Source: Streptomyces sp. NBC_01335
GTDB taxonomy: Bacteria > Actinomycetota > Actinomycetes > Streptomycetales > Streptomycetaceae
Assembly (NCBI RefSeq): GCF_035953295.1
Contig: NZ_CP108370.1
Coordinates: forward strand, 992,001 to 1,056,000
Direction: 5' to 3'
Length of the DNA stretch: 64,000 bases
Below, piece by piece: positions 25,569 through 34,796 of the stretch. The notes beneath the pieces were generated by a model. That model did not search any database, was not told where the DNA came from, and worked only from the letters and a program-made list of their open reading frames with translations. The first letter of the stretch is position 1; every line of letters starts with the position of its first letter. Position numbers and translations under genes: made by a program.

Positions 25569-27752
25569 GTGTTCAGACCACCTCACGCTGTCCTCGGCCG
25601 CCCGCGAGCCGGTCGCCGACTTGTCTCCCTCACCGCCCTCGGCGCCCTCGTCGCGTCCTCGCTCACGCTTCTCGCGGCGCCGGGCGCCACGGCCGCCGAC
25701 ACTCTGCTGTCCCAGGGCCGGACCGCCACCGCCTCGTCGCAGGAGGGTGACGGCTACTCCGCCGCCGCGGCCGTCGACGGCAACCTCACGGGCACCCGGT
25801 GGGCGAGCCAGTGGAGCGATCCGCAGTGGATCCAGATCGACCTCGGCGCCACCGCCAGCCTCAGCCGGGCCGTCCTGACCTGGGAGGGCGCCTACGGCAA
25901 GTCGTACGAGATCCAGGCGTCCGACAACGGCACCGACTGGCGGAGCCTGCGTACGGTCACCCAGGGCGACGGCGGCACGGACGACCTCGCCCTCTCCGGC
26001 TCCGGCCGGTACGTACGGATGCTCGGCACCCAGCGGTCCGGCGGATACGGCTACTCCCTCTGGGAGTTCCAGGTCTACGGCACCACCGGCACCACTCCCC
26101 CGCCGGCCACCGGCGGCGCCGTGAAGGTGACCGGCTCGCAGGGCAACTGGCAGTTGCAGGTGGGCGGTCAGCCGTACACCGTGAAGGGCCTGACCTGGGG
26201 CCCGTCCGTCGCCGACTCCCCGAAGTACCTGCCGGACGTGAAGTCCATGGGCGTCAACACCATCCGCACCTGGGGCACGGACGGTTCGACCAAGCCGCTG
26301 CTCGACGCGGCGGCGGCCAACGGCATCCGCATCATCAACGGCTTCTGGCTGCAGCCCGGCGGCGGCCCGGGCAGCGGCGGCTGCGTCAACTACGTCACGG
26401 ACACCACCTACAAGAACAACTCCCTGGCGGAGTTCGCCAAGTGGGTGGACGCGTACAAGTCGCACCCCGCGACCCTGATGTGGAACGTCGGCAACGAGTC
26501 GGTCCTCGGGCTCCAGAACTGCTACAGCGGTACGGAGTTGGAAGCGCAGCGCAACGCGTACACCACCTTCGTCAACGACGTGGCCAAGAAGATCCACTCG
26601 ATCGACCCGGACCACCCGGTGACCTCCACCGACGCGTGGACGGGCGCCTGGCCGTACTACAAGCGCAACGCGCCCGACCTCGACCTGTACGCGATGAACT
26701 CGTACGGCGACGTCTGCAACGTGCAGCGGGACTGGGTGGCGGGCGGCTACACCAAGCCCTACATCATCACCGAGACGGGCCCGGCCGGTGAGTGGGAGGT
26801 CGCGAACGACGCGAACGGCATCCCCGAGCAGAAGACCGACGTGCAGACCGCCGCGGGGTACACCAACGCGTGGAACTGCGTCACCGCCCACCGGGGTGTG
26901 GCGCTCGGCGCCACGATGTTCCACTACGGCACCGAGCACGACTTCGGCGGGATCTGGTTCAACCTGCTGCCCGGCGGGTTCAAGCGGCTCTCGTACTACG
27001 CGGTGAAGCAGGCGTACGCCGGTTCGACCGCCGGGGACAACACGCCGCCGGTGATCAGCAACATGACCGTCTCGCCGGCCTCGGCGGCGCCGGCCGGCAA
27101 GGAGTTCACCGTACGGGCCGACGTCCGCGACCCGGACAACGATCCGGTGACGTACAAGATCTTCCTCAGCGGGAACTACGCCAACGGCGACAAGGGGCTG
27201 GTGGAGGCCGCGTGGCGGTCCACCGGCAACGGCACCTTCGCCGTGACGGCGCCCGAGAAGCTGGGTGTCTGGAAGGTCTACATCCGCGCGGAGGACGGCC
27301 ACGGGAACGCGGGCTTCGAGACGAAGTCGGTGAAGGTGGTGGCGCCGCCCGTCGTCGGCACCAACGTGGCGCTGAACAAGCCGACCACGGCCTCTTCCTT
27401 CCAGGCCTCGTACGGCGACTGCCCCTGCACCCCCGCCAACGCGACCGACGGCAACCCGGACACCCGGTGGGCCAGCGACTGGAGCGACCCGCAGTCCATC
27501 CAGGTCGACCTGGGTGCCGCCACCGCCCTGCGGACGCTCCAGCTCCAGTGGGACCCGGCCTTCGCCTCCTCGTACGAGGTGCAGCTCTCCGACGACGGGT
27601 CCACCTGGCGCACCGTGTACACGACCACCACCGGCAACGGTGACATCGACACCATCGCCCTCGGGCAGACCGCCCGCCACGTCCGGCTCACCCTGAAGAC
27701 CCGGGGTACCGGCTGGGGCTACTCGCTCCACGAGATCGGCGTGTACGCCTGA
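25569..27752 (+). CDS. Secreted glycoside hydrolase, discoidin-TIM barrel-Ig-like-discoidin
   Basis: This is a 727-residue secreted protein. A signal peptide ends near AAPGATAAD (about residue 42). It is followed by an F5/8 type C (discoidin, CBM32-like) domain to about 175. Then comes a TIM-barrel domain starting VKGLTWGPS with acid/base Glu310 in WNVGNES and nucleophile Glu402 in ITETGP, a clan GH-A plan (GH2/GH5-like). An Ig-like segment (about 500-595) and a second discoidin domain end the protein. The substrate is probably a beta-linked glycan outside the cell. The GTG at 25569 has AGGAG five bases upstream. It is controlled by the operator shared with the GH3 gene. Confidence 0.86.
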   Translation: MFRPPHAVLGRPRAGRRLVSLTALGALVASSLTLLAAPGATAADTLLSQGRTATASSQEGDGYSAAAAVDGNLTGTRWASQWSDPQWIQIDLGATASLSRAVLTWEGAYGKSYEIQASDNGTDWRSLRTVTQGDGGTDDLALSGSGRYVRMLGTQRSGGYGYSLWEFQVYGTTGTTPPPATGGAVKVTGSQGNWQLQVGGQPYTVKGLTWGPSVADSPKYLPDVKSMGVNTIRTWGTDGSTKPLLDAAAANGIRIINGFWLQPGGGPGSGGCVNYVTDTTYKNNSLAEFAKWVDAYKSHPATLMWNVGNESVLGLQNCYSGTELEAQRNAYTTFVNDVAKKIHSIDPDHPVTSTDAWTGAWPYYKRNAPDLDLYAMNSYGDVCNVQRDWVAGGYTKPYIITETGPAGEWEVANDANGIPEQKTDVQTAAGYTNAWNCVTAHRGVALGATMFHYGTEHDFGGIWFNLLPGGFKRLSYYAVKQAYAGSTAGDNTPPVISNMTVSPASAAPAGKEFTVRADVRDPDNDPVTYKIFLSGNYANGDKGLVEAAWRSTGNGTFAVTAPEKLGVWKVYIRAEDGHGNAGFETKSVKVVAPPVVGTNVALNKPTTASSFQASYGDCPCTPANATDGNPDTRWASDWSDPQSIQVDLGAATALRTLQLQWDPAFASSYEVQLSDDGSTWRTVYTTTTGNGDIDTIALGQTARHVRLTLKTRGTGWGYSLHEIGVYA

Positions 27753-27840
27753 CGGACGGCGCTGCCCGCCCCCTCCTCCGTGCCGCCGGTGCCGGACCGG
27801 TACCGGCGGCATCCCACCCCCTCCAGCGGAGAGGCACTCC

Positions 27841-28956
27841 ATGAAAGGCACCACGAGCAAGAAGGGCGCCGCGAGACGGCTCTCGGCGATCCTGGTCGGC
27901 ACGGCCCTGGCCGCCACCGTCCTCGGCGTCGGTTCGACCCTGAGCGCGCTCCCGTCCGGCGCGGCGTCCACCAGCGCCGTGGCCGACGCGGGCACGGCGG
28001 TCTCGCCCCACATGGGCCACGTCGCCGCGGCGGCCTCGGCCGCTTCGGCCGACGACGTGGACGGCGACGGCTACATCCCCGCTGTCCCGCCCGTCACCGG
28101 CGTGACCCCGTCGTGGGCCACGCCCACGCCCCGCTACTTCCACGAGTTCCAGGCCAACTGTTCGGTCACCCACACCGCGCCGGACGACCCGATCGTCTTC
28201 CCCGGTCAGGCCGGCGCGTCCCACGACCACACCTTCATGGGCAACACGACGACCAACGCCCAGTCCGTGACCGCCTCGCTGTACGGCGGCAACACCACCT
28301 GCAAGGTGCCCGGCGACTCCTCGGCGTACTGGATGCCGTCCCTCTTCAAGGGCGACACCAAGATCCTCCCGATCGGTCAGCAGGTCATCTACTACAAGGC
28401 GGGTGTCACCGACTACACCAGCGTCCGTCCCTTCCCCAAGGGGCTGCGCTACGTCGTCGGCAGTCCGTTGCAGAGCGCGGAGCAGTTCCGCGCGCTCAAG
28501 GGCTGGGTGGAGGGCTGGGAGTGCGGGGAGTCCTTCGGGAACATCGACTTCCCGGCCACCTGCCCTGCGGGTAGTCAGCTCAATATCCGTATGCAGGCGC
28601 CCAGTTGCTGGGACGGTCTGCACCTGGACACGCCGAACCACCAGGCCCACATGGCGTATCCGGTCGTGAAGCCCGGCACCAACGACAACGTCTGCCCGGC
28701 CGACCACCCGGTGGCGCTGCCGATGGTCGAGTTCAAGATGGCGTTCCCCGTCAGCGGGGACATGTCGCAGGTCAGGCTGGCGAGCGGGCGCGGCTACTCG
28801 TTCCACTACGACTTCTTCAACGCGTGGAACGAGCCGACGCTCAAGGCGATGGTCGACCACTGCATCGTCGGTGGACTGCAGTGCGACGCCCGCGGCTGGG
28901 ACCAGAACCACCCCGAGGCCGGTGCCGCGCTGAACGCGGACTACCGCCTGCCGTAG
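27841..28956 (+). CDS. Secreted DUF1996-family protein
   Basis: This is a 371-residue protein with a long signal peptide (basic start KGTTSKKGAARR, then a hydrophobic core) and a DUF1996 domain: HDHTFMGNT, YWMPSL, FPKGLRYVVG and CWDGLHLDTPNHQAHMAYP. The conserved His, Asp and Cys residues are present. DUF1996 proteins are found in actinobacteria and fungi beside glycoside hydrolases, and the exact activity is not settled. The ATG at 27841 has GGAGAGG six bases upstream. It follows the glycosidase by 88 nt in the same direction and could be transcribed with it. Confidence 0.86.
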   Translation: MKGTTSKKGAARRLSAILVGTALAATVLGVGSTLSALPSGAASTSAVADAGTAVSPHMGHVAAAASAASADDVDGDGYIPAVPPVTGVTPSWATPTPRYFHEFQANCSVTHTAPDDPIVFPGQAGASHDHTFMGNTTTNAQSVTASLYGGNTTCKVPGDSSAYWMPSLFKGDTKILPIGQQVIYYKAGVTDYTSVRPFPKGLRYVVGSPLQSAEQFRALKGWVEGWECGESFGNIDFPATCPAGSQLNIRMQAPSCWDGLHLDTPNHQAHMAYPVVKPGTNDNVCPADHPVALPMVEFKMAFPVSGDMSQVRLASGRGYSFHYDFFNAWNEPTLKAMVDHCIVGGLQCDARGWDQNHPEAGAALNADYRLP

Positions 28957-29270
28957 GAGCGCGCCGCCTCCACCCCGTAAGCTCCCGGTCCGTCCCGCTT
29001 CCGCCCCGCTGCGGGACGGACAGGGTCAAGGCGGGCCCACGCCCGCACCCCGTGAGGGCCGCCCCGGCTGCTGCCGGGACGGCCCTCATCGGCTTGCCCT
29101 CTCGTCGATGGCAGGTACGACGGCAAGTACGACGGCACGGTCCAGCGCGTCATGTGGACGGGCAGTCACAACCACACCGGTCCGGCGCTGCGCGAACGCT
29201 TCCTGACCGCCCCTGCCTCGACCGGCCCTGATCGCCCTTGCCTCGACCGGCCCCGTCTCCCCGCGCCGGC
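28957..29270. other. 314-nt convergent intergenic stretch
   Basis: It holds the terminator at 29054-29087, and then a short repeated phrase (tcgaccggccctgatcgcccttgcc-like copies near 29220-29260). No gene is supported. Confidence 0.6.
29054..29087. terminator. Strong stem-loop terminator after the DUF1996 gene
   Basis: Arms 29054-29068 and 29073-29087 are 15 bp with one mismatch and a 4-nt loop, with no T-run, as is usual for this genus. It separates the glycosidase unit from the convergent lacI gene. Confidence 0.75.
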
Positions 29271-30311
29271 TCAGGCGGAGGCGCGCACCACGAGTTCGGG
29301 GTCGAAGATGACGGCGGTGGGCTCGGTCCGCGTGCCCTCGATCTCCTCCTGGAGCAGGCTCGCCATCCGTGCCGCCATCTCCTCCATCGGCTGCCGGACC
29401 GTGGTGAGCGGTGGTTCGGCGGCGAGCGCGGCGCTGGAGTCGTCGAACCCGACGACCGCCACGTCCTCGGGGACGCGCCGGCCGAGCTCCCGCAGGGCCT
29501 CGCAGACGCCTCGCGCCATCACGTCGTTGGCGGCGAAAACCCCGTCGATGGCGGGGTGTTCGCGCAGCAGTCGGCGGAGCGCGGCCGCCCCGCTGTCGGC
29601 GGTGAACCCGCCTTCGGCGACGGGTACGTACGGATGGCCGTGGCGCTCCATCGTCTCGCGGAACCCGGCCAGCCGGTCCTGGGCGGCCGGCAGGTCCAGC
29701 GGTCCGGTGATGGTGGCGACGCGGCGGCACCCCCTGGCCAGCAGGTGTTCGGCGGCAAGCCGGGCGCCGTCCCGGTGCGCCAGGTCCACGTAGGTCACGG
29801 GGGCGGGGACCCCGGGGCGGGCGAAGAGCACGCAGGGCAGCCGCTCGGCCGCCAGCAGGGCGGGCAGCGGGTCCTCGGCGTGCGTGGAGAAGATCAGCGC
29901 GCCGTCCGCCCGGCCCTGCCGGAGGTACTCCACCACGTCGTGCCGGGCGGCGTCCGTCTCCGCGAACATCAGCACCGGGTACATCGACCGGGGCCGCAGG
30001 AAGCCGACGACCCCGCTGACGACCCGTCCGAAGAACGGGTCGGCGAGCGCCTGGGAGGCGAAGAGGTTCTGGCCGTCCTCGGAGTCGTCCCCGGCGCCGG
30101 AGACCACGAGGGCGAGGGTCCGGGCGCGCCGGGTCACCAGGGCCCGGGCGGCGCCGTTGGGTGCGTAGCCGGTCCGCGCGATGGCGTCCCGTACCGCGTC
30201 CTGGATGGCCGGGTCGACGTTGCGGATGCCGTTGACCACGCGGGACACGGTGGCGCGGGAGACGCCCGCCTCCCGCGCGACGTCTTCGAGCCTGGGGGCG
30301 CGTCTGGTCAT
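29271..30311 (-). CDS. LacI-family transcriptional repressor
   Basis: This is a 346-residue regulator. Residues 8-28 are a LacI helix-turn-helix (LEDVAREAGVSRATVSRVVNG) with the hinge helix GYAPNGAARALVTRR after it. The rest is a periplasmic-binding-protein-like sugar domain ending in ELVVRASA. It probably senses a sugar released by the two glycosidases and binds the palindromes at 25504 and 32875. It lies 33 nt after the GH3 gene and in the same direction, so it may be read from the GH3 promoter as well, giving feedback. Confidence 0.93.
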   Translation of the reverse strand: MTRRAPRLEDVAREAGVSRATVSRVVNGIRNVDPAIQDAVRDAIARTGYAPNGAARALVTRRARTLALVVSGAGDDSEDGQNLFASQALADPFFGRVVSGVVGFLRPRSMYPVLMFAETDAARHDVVEYLRQGRADGALIFSTHAEDPLPALLAAERLPCVLFARPGVPAPVTYVDLAHRDGARLAAEHLLARGCRRVATITGPLDLPAAQDRLAGFRETMERHGHPYVPVAEGGFTADSGAAALRRLLREHPAIDGVFAANDVMARGVCEALRELGRRVPEDVAVVGFDDSSAALAAEPPLTTVRQPMEEMAARMASLLQEEIEGTRTEPTAVIFDPELVVRASA

Positions 30312-30344
30312 GCCGGTACCCTACCGGCGGTCCGCGAACGCCCG

Positions 30345-32840
30345 TCAGCGGTACGGGAAGCGCTCTCCGACGGGGTCCCCGTCCGCCGTGCGGGGGACCT
30401 CCACGGTGGCGGCCAGGGGCAGTCGTCCGGCGGACGGTCCCGCGTACACCTCGTACGTGCCCGGCTCGGTGAGCCACTCCGTCTTCTGCGGGGACCAGTG
30501 GTGCAGGGCGCGGTGCGGTACGCGTACGGCGGCGGTGACGGTCTCGCCGGGGCCGGCTTCGACCGAGGCGTATCCGGCCAGCCACCGTACGGGGCGTTCC
30601 ACCGCCGAGCCGGGCCTGGCGAGGTACACCTGCACGACCTCCCGGCCCCGTCGGCCGCCGGTGTTGCGGAGCCGTACGGAGACCGTGAAGGCCGTCTCCT
30701 CGTCGGCCGCTTCCGTCTCCCCGGCCACGGACGCGTTCTCGTACTCCCAGGTCGTGTACCCGAGCCCGTGGCCGAACCAGTAGGCGGGCGTGCGGTGTTC
30801 GCGCAGCCACGCCCGGTGGCCGATGTGGGGGCCCTCGGCGTACCGCAGCACGCCGTCCACCGGCCGGACCGCGCGGACCGGGGCGTCGGCGAGGGTGGCG
30901 GGCCAGGTGGTCGGCAGCCGGCCGCCCGGTTCGGCGGCGCCGAACAGGACGTCGGCCAGCCCGGTCCCCGCCTCCTGCCCCGGGAACCAGGTCAGCAGGA
31001 CGGCGGGGGCCGCGTCCCGCCACGGCATCTCCACCGGGCCGCCGGAGTTGACGACGACGACGGTGCGGGGCTGGGCGGCGATCACCGCGCGGACGAGTTC
31101 GTCCTGGTCGCCGGGGAGCGCGAGGGTGGTCCGGTCGTGGCCCTCCGACTCGCTGTCCTGCGTGGTGCCCACGAACACGACGGCCGCGTCGGCCGCGCGG
31201 GCCGCGTCCACCGCCTCCGCCAGGGCGGTCGCGCGGTCGGGCCTCGGGGGCGCGGCCGTCACCAGGGTGGCGCGGCCGGTCCCGTCGGCGAGTTCGCGGC
31301 GGGCCACGACCAGCACGGGCCGTCCGGCCGTGAGTCCGGTCTCGCCGTACTGGCTCGGCGGGTTGACGTGCACCACGGCCGGGTCGTCGGTCTCGCGCGG
31401 GAACACCCCGTCGACCAGTGGCGTCCCGTCGACGGTGAGGCTCATCCGGCCGAACCCCCCGACGCCGAAGGTCCAGGTGCCGCCGGTGCCGGGGAGCAGC
31501 CGGGCGCTGATCTCCACGGTGTGCGCGCCGGGGGGCAAGGGGGGTTCGATCTGGCGGCCGGACTCCCGGTGTCCGGCGTACAGTTCGGCGCCGTCCGCGC
31601 CGAGTACCCGCAGCAGCGCGCCGGGCCGGCCGTCGCGCGGGTCGTGGCACCCGGGGCCGCCGAGGAAAGGGGGTGCGCCCAGGGCGGGGCCGGGCGCGTG
31701 CACGACCCGGGTGGTGGGGGCGAGCGCGTCGCGGAGTGCGTCGAACGGGGTGGAGACGTGCCGGGGGTGGACGCCCGCGCTGCCGCCGCCCTGCACCCGG
31801 GGGTCCGCCGCCTGCGCCCCGATCACCGCGAGGGAGGTGAGCGAGTCCGGGTCCAGGGGCAGCACGCCCCGGTTGCCGAGGAGCACGCATCCGGCCGCGA
31901 CCGCGCGGCGCAGCAGGACCCGGGGGTCCTCAGCGGGCGAAGGGTGCTGGGCCGGCTCCACCGCGATCGCCGGGGTCCCGGGGTCGAGTGCGCCGACCCG
32001 GTCGGCGAGCCGCAGCAGCCGGCCCACCTTGTCGTCGATCGCGGCCATGGGGACGTGTCCGTCCTCGATCGCCCGGACGAGGCCGTCGGCCCAGGGGCTC
32101 TCGGGGCCGGGCATCGCCAGGTCCAGGGCGGCGAGGGCGGCGGGCACGGTGGAGCGCACCGCGCCCCAGTCGGAGACGAGGACGCCGTCGAAGCCCCATT
32201 CCTCCTTGAGCGGCCGTGCCAGCAGCGGGCTCTCGGCCAGGGTGGTGCCGTCGACCGCGTTGTAGCCGCACATCACCACCCGTACCCCGGCGGCGCGTAC
32301 GGCGGCTTCGAAGGGGACGAGGTAGACCTCGCGCAGGGTGCGCTCGTCGAGGTCGACGGAGACGGTGAGGCGGTCCGTCTCGGAGTCGTTGGCGACGTAG
32401 TGCTTGGCGGTCGCGGCGACGCCCCGCGCCTGGATGCCCCGGATCAGGGCGGCGCCGGTACGGGCGGTCAGCTCGGGGTCCTCGGAGTAGCACTCGAAGT
32501 GGCGGCCGCTCAGCGGGGACCGGTGGAGGTTGAGGGTGGGTGCCAGCACGACGTCCACGCCCTTGCGCTTCGCCTCGGCGGCGAGCAGGCCGCCCAGGCG
32601 TTCGGCCAGCTCCTCGTCCCACATCGCGCCGACGGCCGAGGCGGACGGCAGCAGCGCGGAGGTGTTCCGCTCGTCCCAGCTCTCCCCGCGTACCCCGGCC
32701 GGCCCGTCGGACATCGTCATTCCGCGCAGTCCCACGGCGGGCTCGTCGGCGGTGCGCCAGGTGGTGGCTCCGGTGAGCAGCCGTACCTTCTGGCGCGGGT
32801 CGAGCGTGTCGAGCAGCCGGTCGATCTCTTCCTGCTTCAC
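30345..32840 (-). CDS. GH3-family beta-glycosidase with PA14-like insert
   Basis: This is an 831-residue GH3 enzyme without a signal peptide, so probably cytosolic. The nucleophile is Asp224 in VLVSDWGAV. KHYVANDSE and GRHFECYSEDP are typical GH3 substrate loops. A beta-rich insert (about residues 395-510, GFGRMSLTVDG) looks like a PA14 domain, and the C-terminal fibronectin-III-like domain closes the protein. It should hydrolyse beta-linked oligosaccharides taken up after extracellular cutting. The GTG at 32840 follows GAGGGGG at the right spacing; the frame stays open to 33059, but the palindrome and promoter lie in that part. It is followed by lacI. Confidence 0.9.
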   Translation of the reverse strand: MKQEEIDRLLDTLDPRQKVRLLTGATTWRTADEPAVGLRGMTMSDGPAGVRGESWDERNTSALLPSASAVGAMWDEELAERLGGLLAAEAKRKGVDVVLAPTLNLHRSPLSGRHFECYSEDPELTARTGAALIRGIQARGVAATAKHYVANDSETDRLTVSVDLDERTLREVYLVPFEAAVRAAGVRVVMCGYNAVDGTTLAESPLLARPLKEEWGFDGVLVSDWGAVRSTVPAALAALDLAMPGPESPWADGLVRAIEDGHVPMAAIDDKVGRLLRLADRVGALDPGTPAIAVEPAQHPSPAEDPRVLLRRAVAAGCVLLGNRGVLPLDPDSLTSLAVIGAQAADPRVQGGGSAGVHPRHVSTPFDALRDALAPTTRVVHAPGPALGAPPFLGGPGCHDPRDGRPGALLRVLGADGAELYAGHRESGRQIEPPLPPGAHTVEISARLLPGTGGTWTFGVGGFGRMSLTVDGTPLVDGVFPRETDDPAVVHVNPPSQYGETGLTAGRPVLVVARRELADGTGRATLVTAAPPRPDRATALAEAVDAARAADAAVVFVGTTQDSESEGHDRTTLALPGDQDELVRAVIAAQPRTVVVVNSGGPVEMPWRDAAPAVLLTWFPGQEAGTGLADVLFGAAEPGGRLPTTWPATLADAPVRAVRPVDGVLRYAEGPHIGHRAWLREHRTPAYWFGHGLGYTTWEYENASVAGETEAADEETAFTVSVRLRNTGGRRGREVVQVYLARPGSAVERPVRWLAGYASVEAGPGETVTAAVRVPHRALHHWSPQKTEWLTEPGTYEVYAGPSAGRLPLAATVEVPRTADGDPVGERFPYR

Positions 32841-32874
32841 CGAGTTCCCCCTCGTGAGGCTCCCCGCAGGGCGT

Positions 32875-32888
32875 GGAGAGCGCTCTCC
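32875..32888. promoter_or_regulatory. LacI-type operator GGAGAGCGCTCTCC (copy 2)
   Basis: The same 14-bp palindrome as at 25504-25517, 35 nt upstream of the GH3 start and just downstream of its -10 region. Confidence 0.75.
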
Positions 32889-32891
32889 GAG

Positions 32892-32920
32892 AGCATCGCC
32901 AAAAGCCTCGCGCGTGTCAA
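32892..32920 (-). promoter_or_regulatory. Promoter of the GH3 glycosidase gene
   Basis: On the minus strand TTGACA (32915-32920) and GATGCT (32892-32897) are 17 nt apart, three bases before the operator. The layout mirrors the promoter at 25473. Confidence 0.65.
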
Positions 32921-33126
32921 CGCACGGTCGGGGTGAGGGCGGGACTTCCTCTGGCGGTGGGACGCGAGGGCTCAACCGTACGCGGACGGTGCGGAACGCA
33001 CCGGCCCGCGCTCCGCACCGTCCACCACAACTGCCCGATTCCGCCTCGATAAGGGACATTCCCCCGCATCAAAGTTGCCCTCTGCACCGAAAGTGTCCGG
33101 GATGCGGACAACGACCTTGCTTGTTG

Positions 33127-33145
33127 ACTGTATGCGAAATACGGT
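33127..33145. promoter_or_regulatory. Inverted repeat at the peptide transporter promoter
   Basis: ACTGTAT-GCGAA-ATACGGT has 7-bp arms with one mismatch. It follows a TTGACT -35 candidate at 33124-33129 and lies 43 nt upstream of the binding-protein gene, where a regulator could control it. No gene for that regulator is adjacent. Confidence 0.5.
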
Positions 33146-33188
33146 CTGCGATATTCCTTGATGACCCCCAGGTGGGAGGTAGGCCCCC

Positions 33189-34796
33189 GTGCGCCGAAAA
33201 GCGGTTGCCTTCGTGGCAGTTGCGCTGGTGTCACTCGTCTCGGGCTGCACGTCGCTGCAGTCCTCGGCAACCGAGGTCGGAGGCGTACGGAAAACCGATG
33301 AGCGGCCCGTACGTGACGGCGGGACGCTCACCGTCGCGCTCAACTCCGACCCGGACAAACTCGACCCCAGCCTTGCCCAGACCCTCGTGGGTCGCACTGT
33401 CTTCGCGGGCATGTGCGAGAAGCTGTACGACATCGACGAGAACGGCACTCTGGTGCCGCAGCTCGCCACGTCGCTCCCCGAGATCTCGGCGGACGGACTG
33501 ACCGTCACCCTGCCCATCCGCAAGGGCGCGAAGTTCAGCGACGGCACCCCGCTCGACGCGGCGGCCGTGGTCACCTCCCTGCTGCGCCACCGCGACCTGC
33601 CCGGTTCCGCGCGCGCCACGGAGCTCGGCCCGGTCAAGAAGGCCGTGGCCGTCGGTTCGTCCACGGTGCGGATCACGCTCGACCACCCGTACACACCGCT
33701 CACCGGCGTCCTCGCCGACCGGGCCGGGATGGTGATGTCCCCGACCGCGCTGAAGAAGTACGGCAAGGACTTCACCAACCACCCGTCGTGCGTCGGCGCG
33801 TTCCGCTTCGTCGAGCGGGTCGGCGGCGACCGGATCGTGCTGGAGAAGGACCCGAACTACTACGCGGCGGACAAGGTCCACCTCGACAAGATCGTCTACA
33901 AGCCGATATCCGACGGCAACGTCCGCCTCGCCAACCTGCGTTCGGGCGACGTCCAGATCGGCGACCAGATGGGCCCGGTCGACGTGCAGAGCGCCCTCAC
34001 CGAGCCGAACCTCCAGCTCTTCAACTCTCCCTCGCTGGGTTTCCAGGGCATCGGCGTCAACGTGGGGAACGTGAACGGTCTCGGCGAGAAGCCGGGGAAG
34101 ATCGACACCCCGCTCGCCTCCGACGTACGCGTCCGCGAGGCCTTCGATCTCGCCATCGACCGCGACCTCCTCAACACCGTGGTCTTCCAGGGCATGTACG
34201 AACCGGCCTGCGGCCCCATCTCCCCGCAGTCCGGAATCGCCCCCGGGGTCAAGCCCGAGGACTGCCCCAAGCGCGATGTCGCCAAGGCCAAGCAGCTGCT
34301 GAAGGAGGCCGGGGTGAAGCTCCCGGTCAAGGTCGAGCTGAAGACCTCCACCACCCCCGAACAGGGCCGGGTGGGCCAGGTGCTCCAGGCCATGGTCAAG
34401 GAGGCGGGCTTCGAACTCTCCCTGCGTCCCACCGAGTACACGACCATGATCTCGGAGACCGACGAGGGTGACTACGACATCTTCACCAGCGGCTGGTCCG
34501 GCCGGCTCGACCCGGACGGCAACGTCTCCAACTTCCTGAAGACCGCGGGCGCCATGAACGCCTACGGCATCGGAGACCCGGACCTCGACAAGCTGATCGA
34601 CGAGGGCCGCTCCATCTCCGACCCGGCCCGGCGCACCGAGATCTACGACGAGATCACCAAGCGCGTCCAGGACGACCACTCCATGATCTACCTCTACCGG
34701 CAGAAGAACTACGTCGTCGCCTCCAAGGACGTCGCGGGCATCCGCGTCTTCGGCGACGGACTGGTCCGGGTCACGAACGCGGGGTACATCCGTTGA
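33189..34796 (+). CDS. Peptide ABC transporter substrate-binding lipoprotein (SBP family 5)
   Basis: This is a 535-residue lipoprotein. A short signal ends in a lipobox LVSGC with Cys20. The family 5 extracellular binding domain is recognisable: GGTLTVALNSDPDKLDPSL, TFSDGTP-like KFSDGTPLDAAAVV and HPSCVGAFRF. It captures peptides at the outer face of the membrane. The GTG at 33189 has GGGAGGT nine bases upstream. It is the first gene of a five-gene DppABCDF-type operon, with the next start overlapping its stop (TTGA). The gamma-glutamyltransferase gene at the end suggests gamma-glutamyl peptides as substrate. Confidence 0.92.
   Translation: MRRKAVAFVAVALVSLVSGCTSLQSSATEVGGVRKTDERPVRDGGTLTVALNSDPDKLDPSLAQTLVGRTVFAGMCEKLYDIDENGTLVPQLATSLPEISADGLTVTLPIRKGAKFSDGTPLDAAAVVTSLLRHRDLPGSARATELGPVKKAVAVGSSTVRITLDHPYTPLTGVLADRAGMVMSPTALKKYGKDFTNHPSCVGAFRFVERVGGDRIVLEKDPNYYAADKVHLDKIVYKPISDGNVRLANLRSGDVQIGDQMGPVDVQSALTEPNLQLFNSPSLGFQGIGVNVGNVNGLGEKPGKIDTPLASDVRVREAFDLAIDRDLLNTVVFQGMYEPACGPISPQSGIAPGVKPEDCPKRDVAKAKQLLKEAGVKLPVKVELKTSTTPEQGRVGQVLQAMVKEAGFELSLRPTEYTTMISETDEGDYDIFTSGWSGRLDPDGNVSNFLKTAGAMNAYGIGDPDLDKLIDEGRSISDPARRTEIYDEITKRVQDDHSMIYLYRQKNYVVASKDVAGIRVFGDGLVRVTNAGYIR

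Larger units (their letters stand above)
32841..33188. other. 348-nt divergent region between GH3 and the peptide ABC operon
   Basis: It holds the GH3 operator and promoter on the left, about 190 bases without recognisable signals, and the inverted repeat with a likely promoter for the transporter operon on the right. No gene is seen. Confidence 0.6.

Noticed and set aside
29086..31890. Minus-strand frame of 934 codons over lacI and GH3
   Set aside because: It lies in another frame of the same strand as genuine genes and is Arg/Pro/Gly-rich with no domain.
29238..32936. Plus-strand frame of over 1200 codons opposite GH3 and lacI
   Set aside because: Antisense shadow of GC-rich coding sequence; GH3 and LacI motifs on the other strand are unmistakable.
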